From contig JBBSGR010000003.1 of NCBI GenBank assembly GCA_038253945.1, positions 225,334 to 289,333 on the forward strand: a stretch of 64,000 nucleotides of DNA. Direction: 5' to 3'. This document shows positions 41,522-52,600 of this stretch, piece after piece. The notes beneath the pieces are model-generated. The model was given only the letters and a program-made list of their open reading frames with translations, made no database searches and was not told the DNA's origin. Both the position numbers and the translations under genes were made by a program. Numbering within the stretch: the stretch's first letter is position 1; each line of letters starts with the position of its first letter. The stretch is from JBBRYW01 sp038253945 (GTDB taxonomy: Bacteria > Actinomycetota > Thermoleophilia > Gaiellales > Gaiellaceae).

Positions 41522-41850
41522 CTACGCGGCGGCTCGGCTGGAGACGACCCGGGCGGGGCCGAACCAGCTGCGCGAGCCGTCGAGGTTGATCGCCTGGATG
41601 TAGTACCTCGCTCCGACGGCGCGGCTGCCCTTGAGGGAGCGGTCGACGAACGAGTAACGGTGGCCGCTGCGCGAGGCGGCGGCGATGATGCGGTGGTTGA
41701 CGCGGACGCGCTTGCCGTGAACCTGGCGATAGACGTTAAACCCGCCATGTCAATCTCGGAAGCCGTGCTCCAGCGCACCTGGACACCCCTCTTCGAAGCG
41801 CGGGCCGAGAGGCTGCGGAAGGCGACGGCGACCTGGTACTGGTCGGAGTA
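41522..41850 (-). pseudogene. FN3-like C-terminal fragment with frameshift
   Basis: Two pieces of one protein in different frames: first SKRGVQVRWSTASEIDM, then GFNVYRQVHGKRVRVNHRII through RYYIQAINLDGSRSWFGP to a stop at 41522. This is the last beta-sandwich repeat common at the C-terminus of large secreted bacterial proteins. A shift near 41745 separates the pieces and the 5' part of the gene is missing. Confidence 0.65.
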
Positions 41851-42014
41851 CGCACGTGGGGACGACCGCGAGCTCGAAAATGCCGAGATCAACAAATTTG
41901 TCGGCGGCAAGATGTTCCTCGTCAAGTTCGGCAAGGGATCCCGCGATCCGCCAGGTAGATGCGGCGGCGGTTGTCGCGGCATTGGCGTTCGATCGCCGCA
42001 TTCGTCGCCTCGAG

Positions 42015-42197
42015 CTAACGCTTGAACAGGTCACCCGCAAAAACTTTGCTGCGCAGCAGGCCGTCACAGACGATCAGCGTGTCGGTGCCGGGCGCCCCCG
42101 CAATTGTGGCCACGTAGGAGGCGAACGCGCCTCCTCGGAGAGTGGCGGCGCTGAGCTTCCGCGTCAGGCGGCCCACGTCCCAGAGGTTCGCATCCAT
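42015..42197 (-). CDS. 60-residue ORF directly downstream of the toxin gene
   Basis: ATG 42197 is 11 nt after the TcB-TcC stop on the same strand. The product (MDANLWDVGRLTRKLSAAT at the start, GTDTLIVCDGLLRSKVFAGD near the end) is unknown. Position fits an immunity protein of a polymorphic toxin, or it may be a leftover of a displaced C-terminal module. No clear ribosome binding site. Confidence 0.35.
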   Translation of the reverse strand: MDANLWDVGRLTRKLSAATLRGGAFASYVATIAGAPGTDTLIVCDGLLRSKVFAGDLFKR

Positions 42198-42208
42198 CAG
42201 AGGAGGCG

Positions 42209-45200
42209 TCACTTGCAAACCATTCCTGCGTAGCTCATCCCTTCGGGCGAGTCGTCGGTGACCTGATAGCCCCACTTCTCGGCCCAGTCGACGTCGCGCG
42301 GTTGTCCGTCCAGCGGGACCCGCGTGTCCCCGCCATGGTGTCCGTAGATGTGCTCGGAGTGGTCGGTCAGCACGCCGAGCTCCGACTTGCTGGCGAGCTC
42401 CGGATACTCGGCCGCGCTGTAGAGATGGCTGAACTCGAAATTCTTCGGAAGCTCCCCGGTCTCTTCGAACTTGACGACCGCCTCGGCCCCGTGCTCGGTC
42501 TCGAGTCGCTCGAGCGTGTGGATGTCGCCCTGGGTCATCTGCCCGGACTGCCGCCGCTGCCAGAGATCCGCTATCGCGTCAGCGCGTGCGGTCGCGCGGT
42601 CTCCCTTCAGCAGGGTCGAATTCGACGGTTTCTTGTAATCGGAGGCGTTCCCGGGCGTGGAGGACGAGGAGGAGGACGAGGACGACGAGGAATTGCTGCT
42701 GCTACTGCTGCTCGGCGGCGGCCCGCCGGAGTTCGTCGCCATCGCCATCTGGATCACCTGTGACGTCTCGACGATCGGCTTCGTGTCGACCGTCACCGTC
42801 CGGACCACGACCATCGTCTCGCCCGTCGTCATCGTGGCAAGGGCAAGGCCGGGAAGCTTCGTGGCGCCGCCGCTCGGGGAAACCAGGCCCGCGGTCATGT
42901 CGACACCCGTCCCGATCGCGTTCGCAGTCGGCTCGCTCGCTCCGGCGAGCTTGGCCGTGCCTTCGGCGACCTGGTGCGTCACCGTCTTTTCCTTCCGGCC
43001 GGTGATCATCTGCTTCGCCCCGGTGACGACGTCGTCGAGCCCGTGGAAGAGCGCGACGCCGCCGACTACCTGTGCCGCGACCGGGACCTCGATCTGGACG
43101 AACACCGCTGCGCCGACAACGGCCTGCGCGGCGCCGCCGATCATCTGGACACCGCCCCACAAGCGATTCGACCACGTGGCTTCCTCCGCGCCGTTCGGGT
43201 CGTAGAAGGCCACGGGGTTCGATCCTGCGTACTCGTATCGATTGGCCTTCCACTTCGGATCGGGTGAGATCCATCGACCGAGCCATGGCGCGTAGTAGCG
43301 CGCGCCGAAGTAGCTGAGGCCGGTCTCCTCGTCGCGCTCTTTCCCGCTCCACCGATAGCGCTTGGGCGCCTGGCGCTCTGCGCGCACGCCCTGGTAGGTC
43401 GTGGCGCCGTAGGGCGAGTACTCCTCGTAGGAGATGACCCGGGCTCGATCGTCCAGCTCGACAGTCGCCGAGCCGAGATGATCGCCGAGCTGATACCGCA
43501 CGAGCTCGGAAGGGGTCCCGTCGTCACCCTGCGTGCGCCGCTCGACGAGGGCGATTCGCTGCTCGCCGAGCGTCACGTGGAGCGTCGAGCGCTCGAGAAC
43601 CACCGCACCGTCGGCGCCGTGCTCGCGGTAGAGCTCAAAGCCGCCGAGGTAGAGACGCTCGCACCGAGTCGTGGGCGTCTCTCCGGGGCCTGCGCGCCGC
43701 TCGGTGACCTTTCTGACTCGCTGACCGCGGAGGTCGTAGGCGGCGTAGGTCGTCTCCGGCACGCCCTCGGTCACGATCTGCGAGGCGCTCGCGCGGAGCC
43801 GCTCTTCGTAGTCCCACTCGATGAGCGCGAGGTGCGGCAGCGCGACCGTGTTTCCGTGCTCGTCGTACGAATATCGCTCGACCGCGTCCGTGCCGTCGTC
43901 CACCCGCGAGAGGCGGTTCCCCCGCCGATCCGGTTCGAGCACGCTCGGCTCCTCGTATGCGTTGCGACGCCGCCAGCCGCCTCCGGCGCTTCCGAGCCGG
44001 CGGTGGACGACCTCGATGAAGTTGCCCACCGCGTCGTAGCGATAACGCTCGACGTAGCGAGCCATCGCCCGACCGTCGCCCGGGTGCGGCTGCCCGACGG
44101 CGTCGCGATCGAAAGGCGAGGAGCTGGCCACCGCGCCGGCGCCCCCCGCCTGTCCGACGTGCTCGCGGCCGCTCGCCTCGAGCAGGCGGTAGCGGGCGTC
44201 GTACACGTATTCCGCGCCGGCCTCGACGACGCTGTTGGCGAAGAAGACGCGGTCCTGCGCGGCGTTCACGATCTGGGTGACGTTGCCGACTGGGTCGTAC
44301 GTGTAGGCGAGGTCCTGCACAGTTCGGCGCCCCGACCTGCGCGGGCCGGCCGGCCGCACGGTTCGCAGTCGTGCGAGCCGGAACGTCTTCGGGTCGTACT
44401 CGTAGCTCGTCACGGCGCCGTTTCCGTACTCGATCCGCATCCGCCGCCCGCTCGCGTCGTAGTCGACGGTGGAGACGAAGGGTTCGGCGCGCGGCTTTCC
44501 CGGCGCGCGAACAGTCACGTTTTCGACGAGATTCGCCTTGTCGTAGCGGAGGTAGGTGCGCGTCCCGTCGGGCGCTTGCAGTCGGCGGACTCGGTTCAGC
44601 GCGTCGAAGCTCGAGGTGCTCGCCCACGACTCCTTCGCGAGCTCTACTGCCTCCGACCAGTCGACGACGTCGTGACCGGCGGCGGTGAGCTGTCGAGTCA
44701 CGGTCGCCTCGTTGCCCTTGAAGTCGTAGTGCTCGTACGTGACCACGCCTGCCGAGTCATAGGCGCTGGCGATCCTCCCCCGGCGGTTGCCGGCCTCGCC
44801 TCCGTTGGTCTCGCCGTAGACGGTCCGTTCGGCGAGCGTCTCGGTGCCCCTGGGGCCGCGGACGAAGGTCTCGACGGGCCGGCGAAGCGCGTCGAACCGC
44901 GTGCGCCGCCGGAAGCCGCGCGGGCTCCAGCTGTAGAGCGCCTTGCCCATGACGTCGTAGAGCGTCCGCCGGGTACCCGTGTCGATTCCGGTCGAGAGGA
45001 GCTCCTGGCGAATCTGGTCGTACTCCGCGCGCATCGCCGTGCGTCCGAGCGGATCGACGACGGCGACCGGATTGCCCTGGATGTCGAGCTCGGTGCGTTC
45101 GCGTTCCTTCTCGGCGAGCGTTCCTTCAGGAAGCTCGGCGCGGTTCGCCTCGACGCTCAGGATCGCTCTTCCGAGCGGGTCGACGTAGTGGACGCTCGGC

Positions 45201-48200
45201 GTCCGTGCGTGGACAAGCGCGCCCTCCGCGGCGCGACGCTCCTCCGGCCCCAGCTCGCCCGAGCGCCGCGGCGTGATCCAGGCAGGGAGAAAGTCGTGGG
45301 CCGGGATCCGCGCGAAGTACCCGCGCACGTCCTCGTCCGCCCGCGGATCGGTCACCGCGACGGTGTCGTTCGCGTCCCACGCCTCCTGCCGCCACGGGTG
45401 GAACACGACCCTCTGGTACGTGTGGTCCGGGTGGAGCGTCGCCACGACCCGGAGCAGGGGGTCGTAGAGCTGCACCGAGCTCACGCCGGCGATCGCCGCG
45501 AACTCGAAGGCGTGCGTCGCCGAGTACGCGGGTTCGTACCGCCGCACGACCTTCCCCTTGTTGTTGAGGATCTGCCACCCCGAGCGGATCCAGCGAGGGT
45601 CGACCGAGGGACCGCCGTCGTCCGTCGGGCCGGGACTCGCCTGCGCTGTGCGCTGGAGTTCCCTGCCGCGCCCGTCGGAGTACGAGAACGTGTGCTGGAC
45701 GGCCGTCTTCTGCCCCCGCCGGAGCTCTGCGTCGTGCGTGACGCGCTGGATCAGTCCGACGACCGCGGGCTGGGGCTCGTCCGTGTCGCTCATGCGCTGA
45801 TACGCGAAGAGGTCGTAGACGATGCGCGACGTCGAACGGCCGAGCAACGACCGTCCCTGCTCGAGCGGCGAGCGCAGGTACGCGAGCGTGAGCTCCTCGT
45901 CGACGTCGGGGTCGAGCCCCTCGACTGTGTCCCCGAGCCGCTCCTCGGGTTTTCCGCTCACCGCCGTGCCGACGACGAAGCCCCGTGCGTCGTAGAGGAC
46001 GGCGGAGCGGTTTCGGTTCGCGTCCATCACGAGCCGCGGGCGGAGGACGCGGTAGTCGAGTCCCTCGCGTTCGACGCGCTCGTCCCGGCCTCGTTCTCCG
46101 GCCGTGACGCGGTTGCCGGCGGCGTCCGAGGTCTCGAGCACGAGCAGGACGTACCGGTCGTACCGGACCGACGTCGTGCTGCCGAACGGATCGACGTATC
46201 GAGCGGGGAGGAAAAAGCGGCTTCGGGCGGCTCGGAACTCCTCCTCGGGCTCCGCGTTGGCGTCCTCAGCGTAGAAGACCCTGCCACCCGGCGCCCACCA
46301 CCCACCCTCGATCGGAACGTACCCGCCTTCATCGGTCAGGACCGTCTCGTCGACGCGGTCGCCGTACACCTCCGCGACGGTCTCGTCGGACAGGACGAGT
46401 CGGTACTGCTCGAACTGAAGCGCGAGCGACTCGACCTGGCCGAAGGGAAGAGGCCCCGCGAGATCGTCTCGGCGGAACAACGTCCGCGTGCCGGCGAAGA
46501 GTCGGAGCTCGTCCCGGCGCGAGGCGAGCTCGCCGATCCGCCGGCGGGACTCGCGGGCGTCGTCGAGCCGCAGTTCACCGAGGGGCAGCTCGTACGAGCG
46601 GCTGCCGCAGACGATCGGCGTCCGCCGCGCGTCGTCCTCGTCGATCGCGTTCGTGACCTCGTTCTCCGTGTACGTGGCGAGCGTTCTCGACTGTGCCGCG
46701 CGCTCGGCGTCGATGAGGGCGTCGTCGCCGCGGCGCCGGCCGTAGGCGACGGCCGCCGCAGCGAGCACGTTTCCGAATTCGTCGACCTCGAGCGTCAGCT
46801 CGTGAGTCACCCGTGGATCCGCGGGGTCGCGCTCGATGTGCGCCGTCAACGACTCGCTCGGATGGACGAAGAAGACGCCGTGGCGGTTCGACCCCTTCGG
46901 CTGGACGCGAGCGACCTCGCATCCCCACGTCCCGATGAGATACGGAAGGTGTTGGCGCGGCGTCCCGTCGCACGAGAGGACCTCGCGCCGGAGGACCGAG
47001 CCCTTCAGGGCCCTGGACGCCTCACGCGCCTCGTCGGGGTCCATCCGGGCCGGCATTCGGGCACGTAGCGGGGCGAGCACCCCGTAGCCGACGTGAGCGT
47101 CGGCAAAGAGTCGCTCCCACTCGACCGGCCCGAGCTGGGCGCCCGTGTCGAACCAGGTCCGCGTGAGGACCGGGGGTACGTAGGACGCCTCGTCGAGATT
47201 CTCGCTTGCCGCGAAATCGTCCTGCTCGGTCAGGGCGGGAAGCTCCTCGGTGTCCCACTGCTCGACGAGCCCGAACCCGCGAAACTCCCGCTCGACCCCG
47301 TCGAAGAAGCCGTGGTGGTAGGCGTAGCGGCTGACGAACCGCGTCCGGCCCACGAGGTCGGCCACGTCGACACGCTCGACCACCTGGACCGGAAACGGGA
47401 GCCTCGTGGCCCACGGTCGTCCCCGTTCGGCGTCTTCGAGGTAGAAGCGGGTGGACGGAGCGTAGGTCAGGGTTGTCTCGGCGCCCATGTTGTTGCGCAC
47501 GACGCTAAGAACGTGCGGCTTCCGTCCCCCCATCAGATCGACATACCGAATCGAACGGGCGCTGTCGCTCGGGAGCGGCGACGACCAGACGAGACACGCT
47601 GTTCCAATTCCGAAGAGGTCGACCGCCGAGACCGAATCCGTCTCGTCCATCACGGGGAACGTGCGAAGGAGTGTGGCCGCGGCCCAGGCATTTCCGGATT
47701 CGTTCCGGTAGATCGAAGCGCCCTCGGTCCCGAGGTAGACGATGTCGGTCGTCCCGGATCCATCGATGTCGACGAGCCGAAGCCGGCGGTGATCGAACTC
47801 GTCAGGGCGGTCGAACGTCGGGGCGCGGTCCATCGAGACCTTGCGCCCAAACGTGCCACCGCCCGAGTTGGGCCAGTAGGAGACGTTGCCGTTCCGGATT
47901 CGGGCCAGGTCCGCTAGGCCGTCTCCGGACATGTCGGCCAGGAAGATCGAACCCTCTCGATCGGCGAAGACGAGCGCGGGCCCAGCCCGCTCGTCGTGCG
48001 GCCTCGGCACGCGCCGCGCGGGTCCGAACCCGCGTTCGGCGAGCGACGGGTACCAGGTCAGCGCGGAGTCCTCGGTCACGAGGACGTCCGGGTGCCCGTC
48101 GCCGTTGAGGTCGACGAGCCGCAAGTTCGGGTCGTCCCAGCGCACGTTTGGTAGGGATTCGAACGACCTGAACGTGGACCACGAGCCCTCGGCGGTTCGC

Positions 48201-49669
48201 TCCGAGTAGCCGGCGGACGGATCGCCGAGGGTGACGAGGTCGAGCGCACCGTCGCCGTCGAGATCGGTCAGGTGGCGCCGCCCCGAGCGCAGCTCGGCGC
48301 CGGTCGGCAGCGAGCCGAGCGCGCTCGGGGCGGCGAAGCGTCCCGCGCCGCGGTTTCGTTTGTAGAACCACCAGCCACCGGCCTCCGCCAGGATCCCGGA
48401 CAGCCCTTCGCCGTCGAGGTCGACCCACTCGAACGACGAAGCCGGGACGCCGCTCGTGAGCCCCTCGAGGCTCGCTGGGTCGATCGCATGGATCTCGTCG
48501 TGCAGTTGCGCCTCGACGAACTCGAACTCGAGCGCGGGAAACGTGCGCTCGACGTAGCCTCCGGCCGGATCGCGCCGATGGCCCGCCTCGACGACGCTCG
48601 CGAGGCAGGTGCCGAGCGCCTGGCCGCGGACCGGATCGCCGCGGTAGGTGAACGTGAACGAGCGGACGAGGCAGTCGCGGCCGACCTCCTCGTCCGGGAA
48701 GTGGTGGAACATCAGGACGCGCCGGCACAGCCGGTACGTCCGGACCTCGAACCCCGCTCGATAGGAAGAGAAGGGATCCAACCGGCACGGCCAGGTGCCG
48801 CTGTCGCCTGGTCTCGGATCGGTCGCGTCGTGCTCGCCGTAGTCGAAGACGAGCTCGAACATCCACTCGGGATCGGGGCCCTCGGGACCCTCGAGCGCGC
48901 TCCTCCGGTTTCCGTAGCGGACGGACTTCAGGTACCGATTGGCGCGCCGCGCCGCAGGAGGCCGGTTCAGCTCATGGCTGCTGCCGAGCTGGACGTCGGC
49001 AGCGTCTTCCGGCTTGTACGCGTACGCGATCGCGTTACCGCTCGAGTCGATCGTCCACACGAGGAGCCAGGCGAAGACGCGTGGCCGACCGGACGCCTCA
49101 TCGAAGATCCGAGCGCTCTCGTCCGTCCCGAAGAGGGACGTGACGTTCTCGCGGGTCGTCGTCCGCCAGTGGACGTCGCCGTCGTCGAGGCGCGTCCACC
49201 GCTCGATGCGCGCGAAGTTCCCCTCGATCCGCGGGCGGTAGCGATCGACTCGATAGTGGCGATTCCCCACGGTGCGGTCGCTGCTCCCGCCGGTGACGGG
49301 GACGAGGTCCTCCGCCCCGGAGAGAACGAAGACGTCCGCCTCTTCCTCGTCGCGGTAGGTCGGCAGCAGCTTGTCGGTCCGGCGGGCGATCGCCGGGAGG
49401 TTGAGGTTCAAGCCGTAGCCGTAGGTGCCGTTCCCCGAGCCGGAGTCGTAGCGGAGGACCATCTGCGGCTCGCTCGCCGATCGCGACGAGCTCAGCGGTA
49501 GCGGAATCGACAAGGATGCCGTCCCCGTCGAGGGGTTCACGGCGAGTTTCTCGTCGATGCCGCGGATCGCTCCGCCGCCCTTCGGAAGGTTGATCGACGG
49601 CGGCGCCGGAACCGGCCCCTGGTCGTGCGTCTCGCCCGTCTGCGGCGCTGCTGAGGGATCCGCCGCCAC
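42209..49669 (-). CDS. Tc toxin TcB-TcC fusion with C-terminal effector
   Basis: 2486 residues, the sum of usual TcB and TcC lengths. Order: SpvB domain (1-330, SINLPKGGGAIRGIDEK, YDSGSGNGTYGYG, VFVLSGAEDLVPV); four VCBS/FG-GAP calcium-type repeats (about 415-660, such as LVDLNGDGHPDVL, LADMSGDGLADLA); TcB middle region; YD/Rhs repeats (about 1620-2150) forming the cocoon; Rhs end RYYAPWLGRWISPDP and YDPNG near 2157. Then a hydrophobic stretch, a poly-Ser linker (2315-2336) and a 140-residue C-terminal domain with SHLYSAAEYPE and HIYGHHGGDTRVP. That tail is not the ADP-ribosyltransferase of known TccC; the histidines suggest an HNH-like nuclease but this is a guess. Lies 4 nt after tcA. Confidence 0.92.
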   Translation of the reverse strand: MAADPSAAPQTGETHDQGPVPAPPSINLPKGGGAIRGIDEKLAVNPSTGTASLSIPLPLSSSRSASEPQMVLRYDSGSGNGTYGYGLNLNLPAIARRTDKLLPTYRDEEEADVFVLSGAEDLVPVTGGSSDRTVGNRHYRVDRYRPRIEGNFARIERWTRLDDGDVHWRTTTRENVTSLFGTDESARIFDEASGRPRVFAWLLVWTIDSSGNAIAYAYKPEDAADVQLGSSHELNRPPAARRANRYLKSVRYGNRRSALEGPEGPDPEWMFELVFDYGEHDATDPRPGDSGTWPCRLDPFSSYRAGFEVRTYRLCRRVLMFHHFPDEEVGRDCLVRSFTFTYRGDPVRGQALGTCLASVVEAGHRRDPAGGYVERTFPALEFEFVEAQLHDEIHAIDPASLEGLTSGVPASSFEWVDLDGEGLSGILAEAGGWWFYKRNRGAGRFAAPSALGSLPTGAELRSGRRHLTDLDGDGALDLVTLGDPSAGYSERTAEGSWSTFRSFESLPNVRWDDPNLRLVDLNGDGHPDVLVTEDSALTWYPSLAERGFGPARRVPRPHDERAGPALVFADREGSIFLADMSGDGLADLARIRNGNVSYWPNSGGGTFGRKVSMDRAPTFDRPDEFDHRRLRLVDIDGSGTTDIVYLGTEGASIYRNESGNAWAAATLLRTFPVMDETDSVSAVDLFGIGTACLVWSSPLPSDSARSIRYVDLMGGRKPHVLSVVRNNMGAETTLTYAPSTRFYLEDAERGRPWATRLPFPVQVVERVDVADLVGRTRFVSRYAYHHGFFDGVEREFRGFGLVEQWDTEELPALTEQDDFAASENLDEASYVPPVLTRTWFDTGAQLGPVEWERLFADAHVGYGVLAPLRARMPARMDPDEAREASRALKGSVLRREVLSCDGTPRQHLPYLIGTWGCEVARVQPKGSNRHGVFFVHPSESLTAHIERDPADPRVTHELTLEVDEFGNVLAAAAVAYGRRRGDDALIDAERAAQSRTLATYTENEVTNAIDEDDARRTPIVCGSRSYELPLGELRLDDARESRRRIGELASRRDELRLFAGTRTLFRRDDLAGPLPFGQVESLALQFEQYRLVLSDETVAEVYGDRVDETVLTDEGGYVPIEGGWWAPGGRVFYAEDANAEPEEEFRAARSRFFLPARYVDPFGSTTSVRYDRYVLLVLETSDAAGNRVTAGERGRDERVEREGLDYRVLRPRLVMDANRNRSAVLYDARGFVVGTAVSGKPEERLGDTVEGLDPDVDEELTLAYLRSPLEQGRSLLGRSTSRIVYDLFAYQRMSDTDEPQPAVVGLIQRVTHDAELRRGQKTAVQHTFSYSDGRGRELQRTAQASPGPTDDGGPSVDPRWIRSGWQILNNKGKVVRRYEPAYSATHAFEFAAIAGVSSVQLYDPLLRVVATLHPDHTYQRVVFHPWRQEAWDANDTVAVTDPRADEDVRGYFARIPAHDFLPAWITPRRSGELGPEERRAAEGALVHARTPSVHYVDPLGRAILSVEANRAELPEGTLAEKERERTELDIQGNPVAVVDPLGRTAMRAEYDQIRQELLSTGIDTGTRRTLYDVMGKALYSWSPRGFRRRTRFDALRRPVETFVRGPRGTETLAERTVYGETNGGEAGNRRGRIASAYDSAGVVTYEHYDFKGNEATVTRQLTAAGHDVVDWSEAVELAKESWASTSSFDALNRVRRLQAPDGTRTYLRYDKANLVENVTVRAPGKPRAEPFVSTVDYDASGRRMRIEYGNGAVTSYEYDPKTFRLARLRTVRPAGPRRSGRRTVQDLAYTYDPVGNVTQIVNAAQDRVFFANSVVEAGAEYVYDARYRLLEASGREHVGQAGGAGAVASSSPFDRDAVGQPHPGDGRAMARYVERYRYDAVGNFIEVVHRRLGSAGGGWRRRNAYEEPSVLEPDRRGNRLSRVDDGTDAVERYSYDEHGNTVALPHLALIEWDYEERLRASASQIVTEGVPETTYAAYDLRGQRVRKVTERRAGPGETPTTRCERLYLGGFELYREHGADGAVVLERSTLHVTLGEQRIALVERRTQGDDGTPSELVRYQLGDHLGSATVELDDRARVISYEEYSPYGATTYQGVRAERQAPKRYRWSGKERDEETGLSYFGARYYAPWLGRWISPDPKWKANRYEYAGSNPVAFYDPNGAEEATWSNRLWGGVQMIGGAAQAVVGAAVFVQIEVPVAAQVVGGVALFHGLDDVVTGAKQMITGRKEKTVTHQVAEGTAKLAGASEPTANAIGTGVDMTAGLVSPSGGATKLPGLALATMTTGETMVVVRTVTVDTKPIVETSQVIQMAMATNSGGPPPSSSSSSNSSSSSSSSSSSTPGNASDYKKPSNSTLLKGDRATARADAIADLWQRRQSGQMTQGDIHTLERLETEHGAEAVVKFEETGELPKNFEFSHLYSAAEYPELASKSELGVLTDHSEHIYGHHGGDTRVPLDGQPRDVDWAEKWGYQVTDDSPEGMSYAGMVCK

Positions 49670-49673
49670 AGCG

Positions 49674-52600
49674 CTACCGGTGGTCAGGGGTGAGGGCGCG
49701 GCGATGCTCGACTACCCCCTCGCGGCCTTCCTCGTCGGCCTGGCCGCAGCAGCCGCAGCACGGCTTCCTCGGGCCTGGCTCGCCGCAGCCCGGCCACTCC
49801 TCGGCGCAGTAACCCGCGACGAGCTGGACGCCGCAGATCTCGCCGAGGTCCTCGGGGAACTCGAAGGCGCCGAGCTCGGCCGGCCGGTCCGACGTGAGCG
49901 GACCGAGTCGCTTTCCGCTCAGGTCGACGAAGCCCCAGAAGCTGCCCGGCCACTCGCTTGCGGCAACGCAGTGCACGTCGATGCGGTCGCAGTCGCACGG
50001 CTCGTCGTGGTCGTGCTCGTGCTCCGCCGGCTCGAACCGGACGACGTAGTTCGTGCTCGGATCGGCCCCCGGCGCCTCGAAGAAGAGCTGGAGCCCCTCG
50101 ACCCAGCGAGTCCGGCGGCCGGGAACGAACGGGAACATCGCATCGGAGAGGCGCAGGTCGAGGCGTCGGTTCCACTCGCCCTCGTCCTCGTCGTCGTCCT
50201 CGCGCCCGCGGTCGCGCTCCACCTTCCGCTGGAGCCCGTACCAGGCGTCGCTCAGGTCGCGGCGCATGTCGATCAGGCGCAGGCCGTTCCCGGGCAGTCG
50301 GCACCGGGCGTCTTCGGCGGCGGCGGCCCGCAGCACGTCGCCGCCCTCGCGCGCCGTGTAGTTGAGATGGAGAACGACGTCGCTGAGGGTGTCGAAGTCG
50401 AACGCGTTCGTCTCGGGCGGCAGCTCGATCCGCCAGCGGCTGACGGCGCCGCCGAACTCGAACGGCAGGTACCGCTCGTCCCGGAAGCTCAGCTCGAAGA
50501 GCCCCGAGTCGTTCTGGCCGCTCGAGGTCGCGATCGCCTCGGTTGCCGCGTACGCCTTGACGGCGCGGGAGTCCTCCGGGGCGAGCTCGTAGCCGTTCGG
50601 CGGGAGCTCGCCGCAGCAGCAGGGGTCGCAGTCGCAGCACTCGTCCTTCGGATGGCAGCACTCGACCGCCGGGTCGGCGAGCCGGGGGTCGACGCGCGTC
50701 GTCGAGCTGAGGAGCGTCAGCCGGCAGTGGACGCCGGTGTACGGGCCGACGACCGCCGGGATCGTGAGCGTCACGTTCTTGATCCGGCGCATGTAGTGAC
50801 CGGGGTAGTCGAGGTCGAACATCCACTCGGGGATCTCGATCTCGCAGTACCCGGCCGTCTCCAGGTGGAGGAAGGCGAGCGGGAAGTTGAGCCGGAGCGA
50901 GACGTGCTTCGTCAGCTCGTACTCGCGGCAGTTCGCGTCGAGGTACGCCTTCTCCATCTGGCGGACCGCCAGCTGCAGCCGCTCGCCCGCGAGCAGGCCC
51001 TCGTGGAGCGAGTCCCATGCGTTCTCGGGCAGGAATGTCCGCGCCGTGTACCCGCGCTCGTAGTTGAACGCGCGCTGCGCCTGGCGCGCTGCGACGACGG
51101 CGAGCTCGTAGGCCTGGCGGTAGAGAGCGGCGGTCTCCTGCTGCAGGAAGAGGTAGAGGTCGTGGTTCGTGAACTTGTCGCGGAGGAAGTTCTGGACCTC
51201 GATCGAGCTCTCGATCTGGCGCCGATGGTTGTTGAGCTCACGGAGGGCCACGTCGCGCCGGCGCTCCGAGCCCAGGATCTGGCGCTCGATCTGCTCGATC
51301 TCGATGCCGATCACCTCGACCTGGTGCCGCCACTCCGCCTCCCGCCGATCCCACCCTCCCCGCGTGAGGCTGAGCGCGGCGCCCGAGTTGGCGATGTCGG
51401 CGAGCGCGTTCATGATGCGCGCGGCCGTCGCGAATCCGGCGGCGAGCTTGTTCCCGAGCGGCATCTGCTGGAACTCGAGCGGCGTGCCCATGATCCCCGC
51501 CACGCCGAACCAGAAGTCGGGCACCATGCCCGTGCCCTGCGCGATCGCCTCGGAGACGTTGCCGGCCGCGCGCGAGGCCATCGAGACTCCGGTGAGCGCC
51601 TCGTAGCCGATCTCGCCGGCGTTCAGCCCGTTGACGATCAGGTTGTTGTAATACCGGAGCCGCGCCTGGGCACCTTCCTTCGTCTTCTTGAGCGCCTGTA
51701 CCTGCCAGTCGGCATCCCGCCACTGGTTCTGGCGGACCTCTAGGCCCAGCTCGAGCAGCTGGCGCTCCTGCGTCGAGCGCAGCGCGGCGAGGTGCTCGGC
51801 GTCGCCCTTCTCGTAGGCCGAGAGCAGCTCGCCGCCGAGCACTCGAGCCTCGCCCGCCAGCTCCAGCGCCTTCTGGACGCGGAAGACGAAGCGGTAGGCG
51901 TCGCAGCAGGAAAGGCACCAGTCGTCGCAATCGCAGCAGGTGCACTCCGCCCCGTACCATCCGTTCCGCTTCGGGTCGTCTCCGAAGTACGGCATGTCGA
52001 CGTCGGGCCGGCCGTTGCGGAGGCGGTGGCCGTTCAGGCAGTGGTGGGCGAGTGCAAGGCGGTCGGCTGTCCGGTCGTACAGCGCCATCAGCCTGGGGTT
52101 GAGCGGCGCGGGGCGAGGGACGAAGTCCGAGATCGTCGGGGGGTCGCCGCTCGTGTCGGCGGCGAGGACCGTCTCGGGGTGCGGGCCGAGGACGCGGGCG
52201 AGCGTGTCGAAGATGACATCGGCCTGCCGGAACGCCTCGGGCGAGTTGCGGCAGAGAAGCGCGTCTCCCCACTGCAGGAGCGTCTCGAGGTAGCGGAGGA
52301 GCACCGCGCGATGCCGGGCGACGTCGTCGTCGACCGGCCCGCTCGGGCAGCACGGCGTCTCGGCGCTCGGGCTGCGTCTCAGGGGTGTTCTCCGGAAGCG
52401 CGCGGGCGGCTGGTCGAGCATCACCGCCCGCGTCAGCTCGGCCGCGGGCTGAGCGGCGAGCAGCAGGCCCGGCTGGCCGGTGTCGAGCGGAGTCGGCTGG
52501 TCGGCCGGCTTCCGCGAGCACTGCGCCCAGGTGTCGTCGGCCTGCAGCGGGTCGAAGACGAGCTCGTACCACTTGAGCGCGGCCTCGAACTGGCAGTGCG

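Noticed and set aside
42655..42725. Simple-sequence repeat read as a possible tandem-repeat or CRISPR-like element
   Set aside because: It is the codon run of the poly-serine linker inside the toxin gene; no spaced repeats are present. No CRISPR array was seen anywhere in the window.
43478..47068. A 1196-codon open frame antisense to the TcB-TcC gene
   Set aside because: Its product is Val/Arg/Asp-rich low-complexity sequence, as expected from the antisense of GC-rich coding DNA; the minus-strand frame has clear SpvB, VCBS and Rhs domains.
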